Origin: Bacillota bacterium
GTDB lineage: Bacteria > Bacillota > Dethiobacteria > DTU022 > JAAZDU01
Direction of reading: 5' to 3'
Length of the DNA stretch: 5,770 bases
NCBI GenBank assembly: GCA_012512665.1
Contig: JAAZDU010000364.1
Location: 1-5,770 of the forward strand
Below are positions 5,694-5,770 of this stretch, in pieces (position 1 is the stretch's first letter; every line of letters starts with the position of its first letter). Under the pieces are notes generated by a model. That model was not told where the DNA came from. It searched no databases and saw nothing but the letters and a program-made list of their open reading frames with translations. The translations under genes and the position numbers were made by a program.

Positions 5694-5712
5694 TTGAAGG
5701 AAGCGGCTTCAA
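5694..5712. repeat. Inverted repeat TTGAAG / CTTCAA downstream of the 74-base array
   Basis: Perfect 6-base arms (5694-5699, 5707-5712) surround a 7-base spacer. An alternative tighter pairing, GAAGC-G-GCTTC, is at 5700-5710. The arms reuse the CTTCAAG word of the 11-base units. Confidence 0.5.
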
Positions 5713-5739
5713 GAAGACGGGCTCAAGAAAGCGCAAAAC

Positions 5740-5753
5740 CGGTATCTATACCG
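5740..5753. promoter_or_regulatory. Palindrome CGGTAT-CT-ATACCG next to the right-hand ribosome site
   Basis: Perfect 6-base arms with a 2-base centre end 4 bases before AAGGAGG. The position suits an operator overlapping a short leader, or a small RNA hairpin near the ribosome site of the gene starting past the right edge. The role is inferred from position only. Confidence 0.5.
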
Positions 5754-5757
5754 ATCC

Positions 5758-5764
5758 AAGGAGG
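5758..5764 (+). promoter_or_regulatory. Shine-Dalgarno site for a plus-strand gene beginning past the right edge
   Basis: AAGGAGG is followed by AACAAA to the window end, 6 bases later, so a start codon at about 5771 would be ideally spaced. This indicates a gene divergent from the ACD/ior cluster. Its identity cannot be seen. Confidence 0.75.
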
Positions 5765-5770
5765 AACAAA

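Larger units (their letters stand above)
4693..5770. other. 1.08-kb repeat-rich divergent intergenic region
   Basis: Between the minus-strand ACD alpha gene and a plus-strand gene presumed to begin just past the right edge there is no frame with both a ribosome site and family resemblance. Several frames of 60-110 codons stay open, but they follow the short-period repeats (periods 21 and 12, both multiples of three) and lack Shine-Dalgarno sites. Repeat families lie at 4719-4787, 4903-4986, 5025-5180 and 5466-5687. I see nothing definite in 4788-4870 or 5193-5320 apart from a 9-base duplication at 5255-5272. The stretch 5330-5410 is markedly AT-rich. The region could be regulatory DNA of two divergent units or the decayed remains of repeat-encoding genes. 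Confidence 0.7.

Overview
The window looks like part of the chromosome of an anaerobic or strictly fermentative prokaryote. The evidence is an oxygen-sensitive ferredoxin-dependent 2-oxoacid oxidoreductase (IorA/IorB type) encoded beside an ADP-forming acyl-CoA synthetase (ACD). Both enzymes are common in anaerobic archaea and in several anaerobic bacterial lineages. I cannot decide between bacterium and archaeon from this sequence. Shine-Dalgarno sites are clear at several genes, one start is TTG, and base composition looks intermediate.

Layout. About 4.7 kb on the left is one convincing minus-strand gene cluster, read from right to left: ACD alpha subunit (4692 to 3316), a 160-base gap, iorA (3155 to 1059), iorB (1037 to 387), and the start of the ACD beta subunit (384 to the left edge, cut off). 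iorA to iorB is 21 bases, and the iorB stop is 2 bases from the beta ATG, so these three are very probably co-transcribed. The 160-base gap before iorA holds one weak 19-codon reading frame that stops 4 bases before the iorA ATG. No terminator is evident inside the cluster.

How the genes fit together. IorAB would oxidatively decarboxylate an aryl 2-oxoacid (indolepyruvate, phenylpyruvate or hydroxyphenylpyruvate) to an aryl-acetyl-CoA, giving reduced ferredoxin. The ACD alpha/beta enzyme would then turn the acyl-CoA, ADP and phosphate into the free acid, CoA and ATP. The cluster therefore encodes a compact energy-conserving route for aromatic amino acid fermentation. The two ACD subunit genes sit on opposite sides of iorAB. 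IorA departs from the usual family pattern around its TPP domain, so the exact 2-oxoacid is uncertain.

The right-hand 1.08 kb (4693 to 5770) holds no gene I can support. It is unusually rich in repeats: three 21-base units just upstream of the ACD alpha start, two blocks of degenerate 12-base units (about 20 in all), an AT-rich stretch with a possible plus-strand promoter, an imperfect hairpin, and three head-to-tail copies of a 74-base unit, each containing an 11-base duplication. It ends with a small palindrome and a strong plus-strand Shine-Dalgarno site in the last bases. A divergently oriented gene therefore almost certainly starts just beyond the right edge, and the repeats lie between two divergent transcription units.
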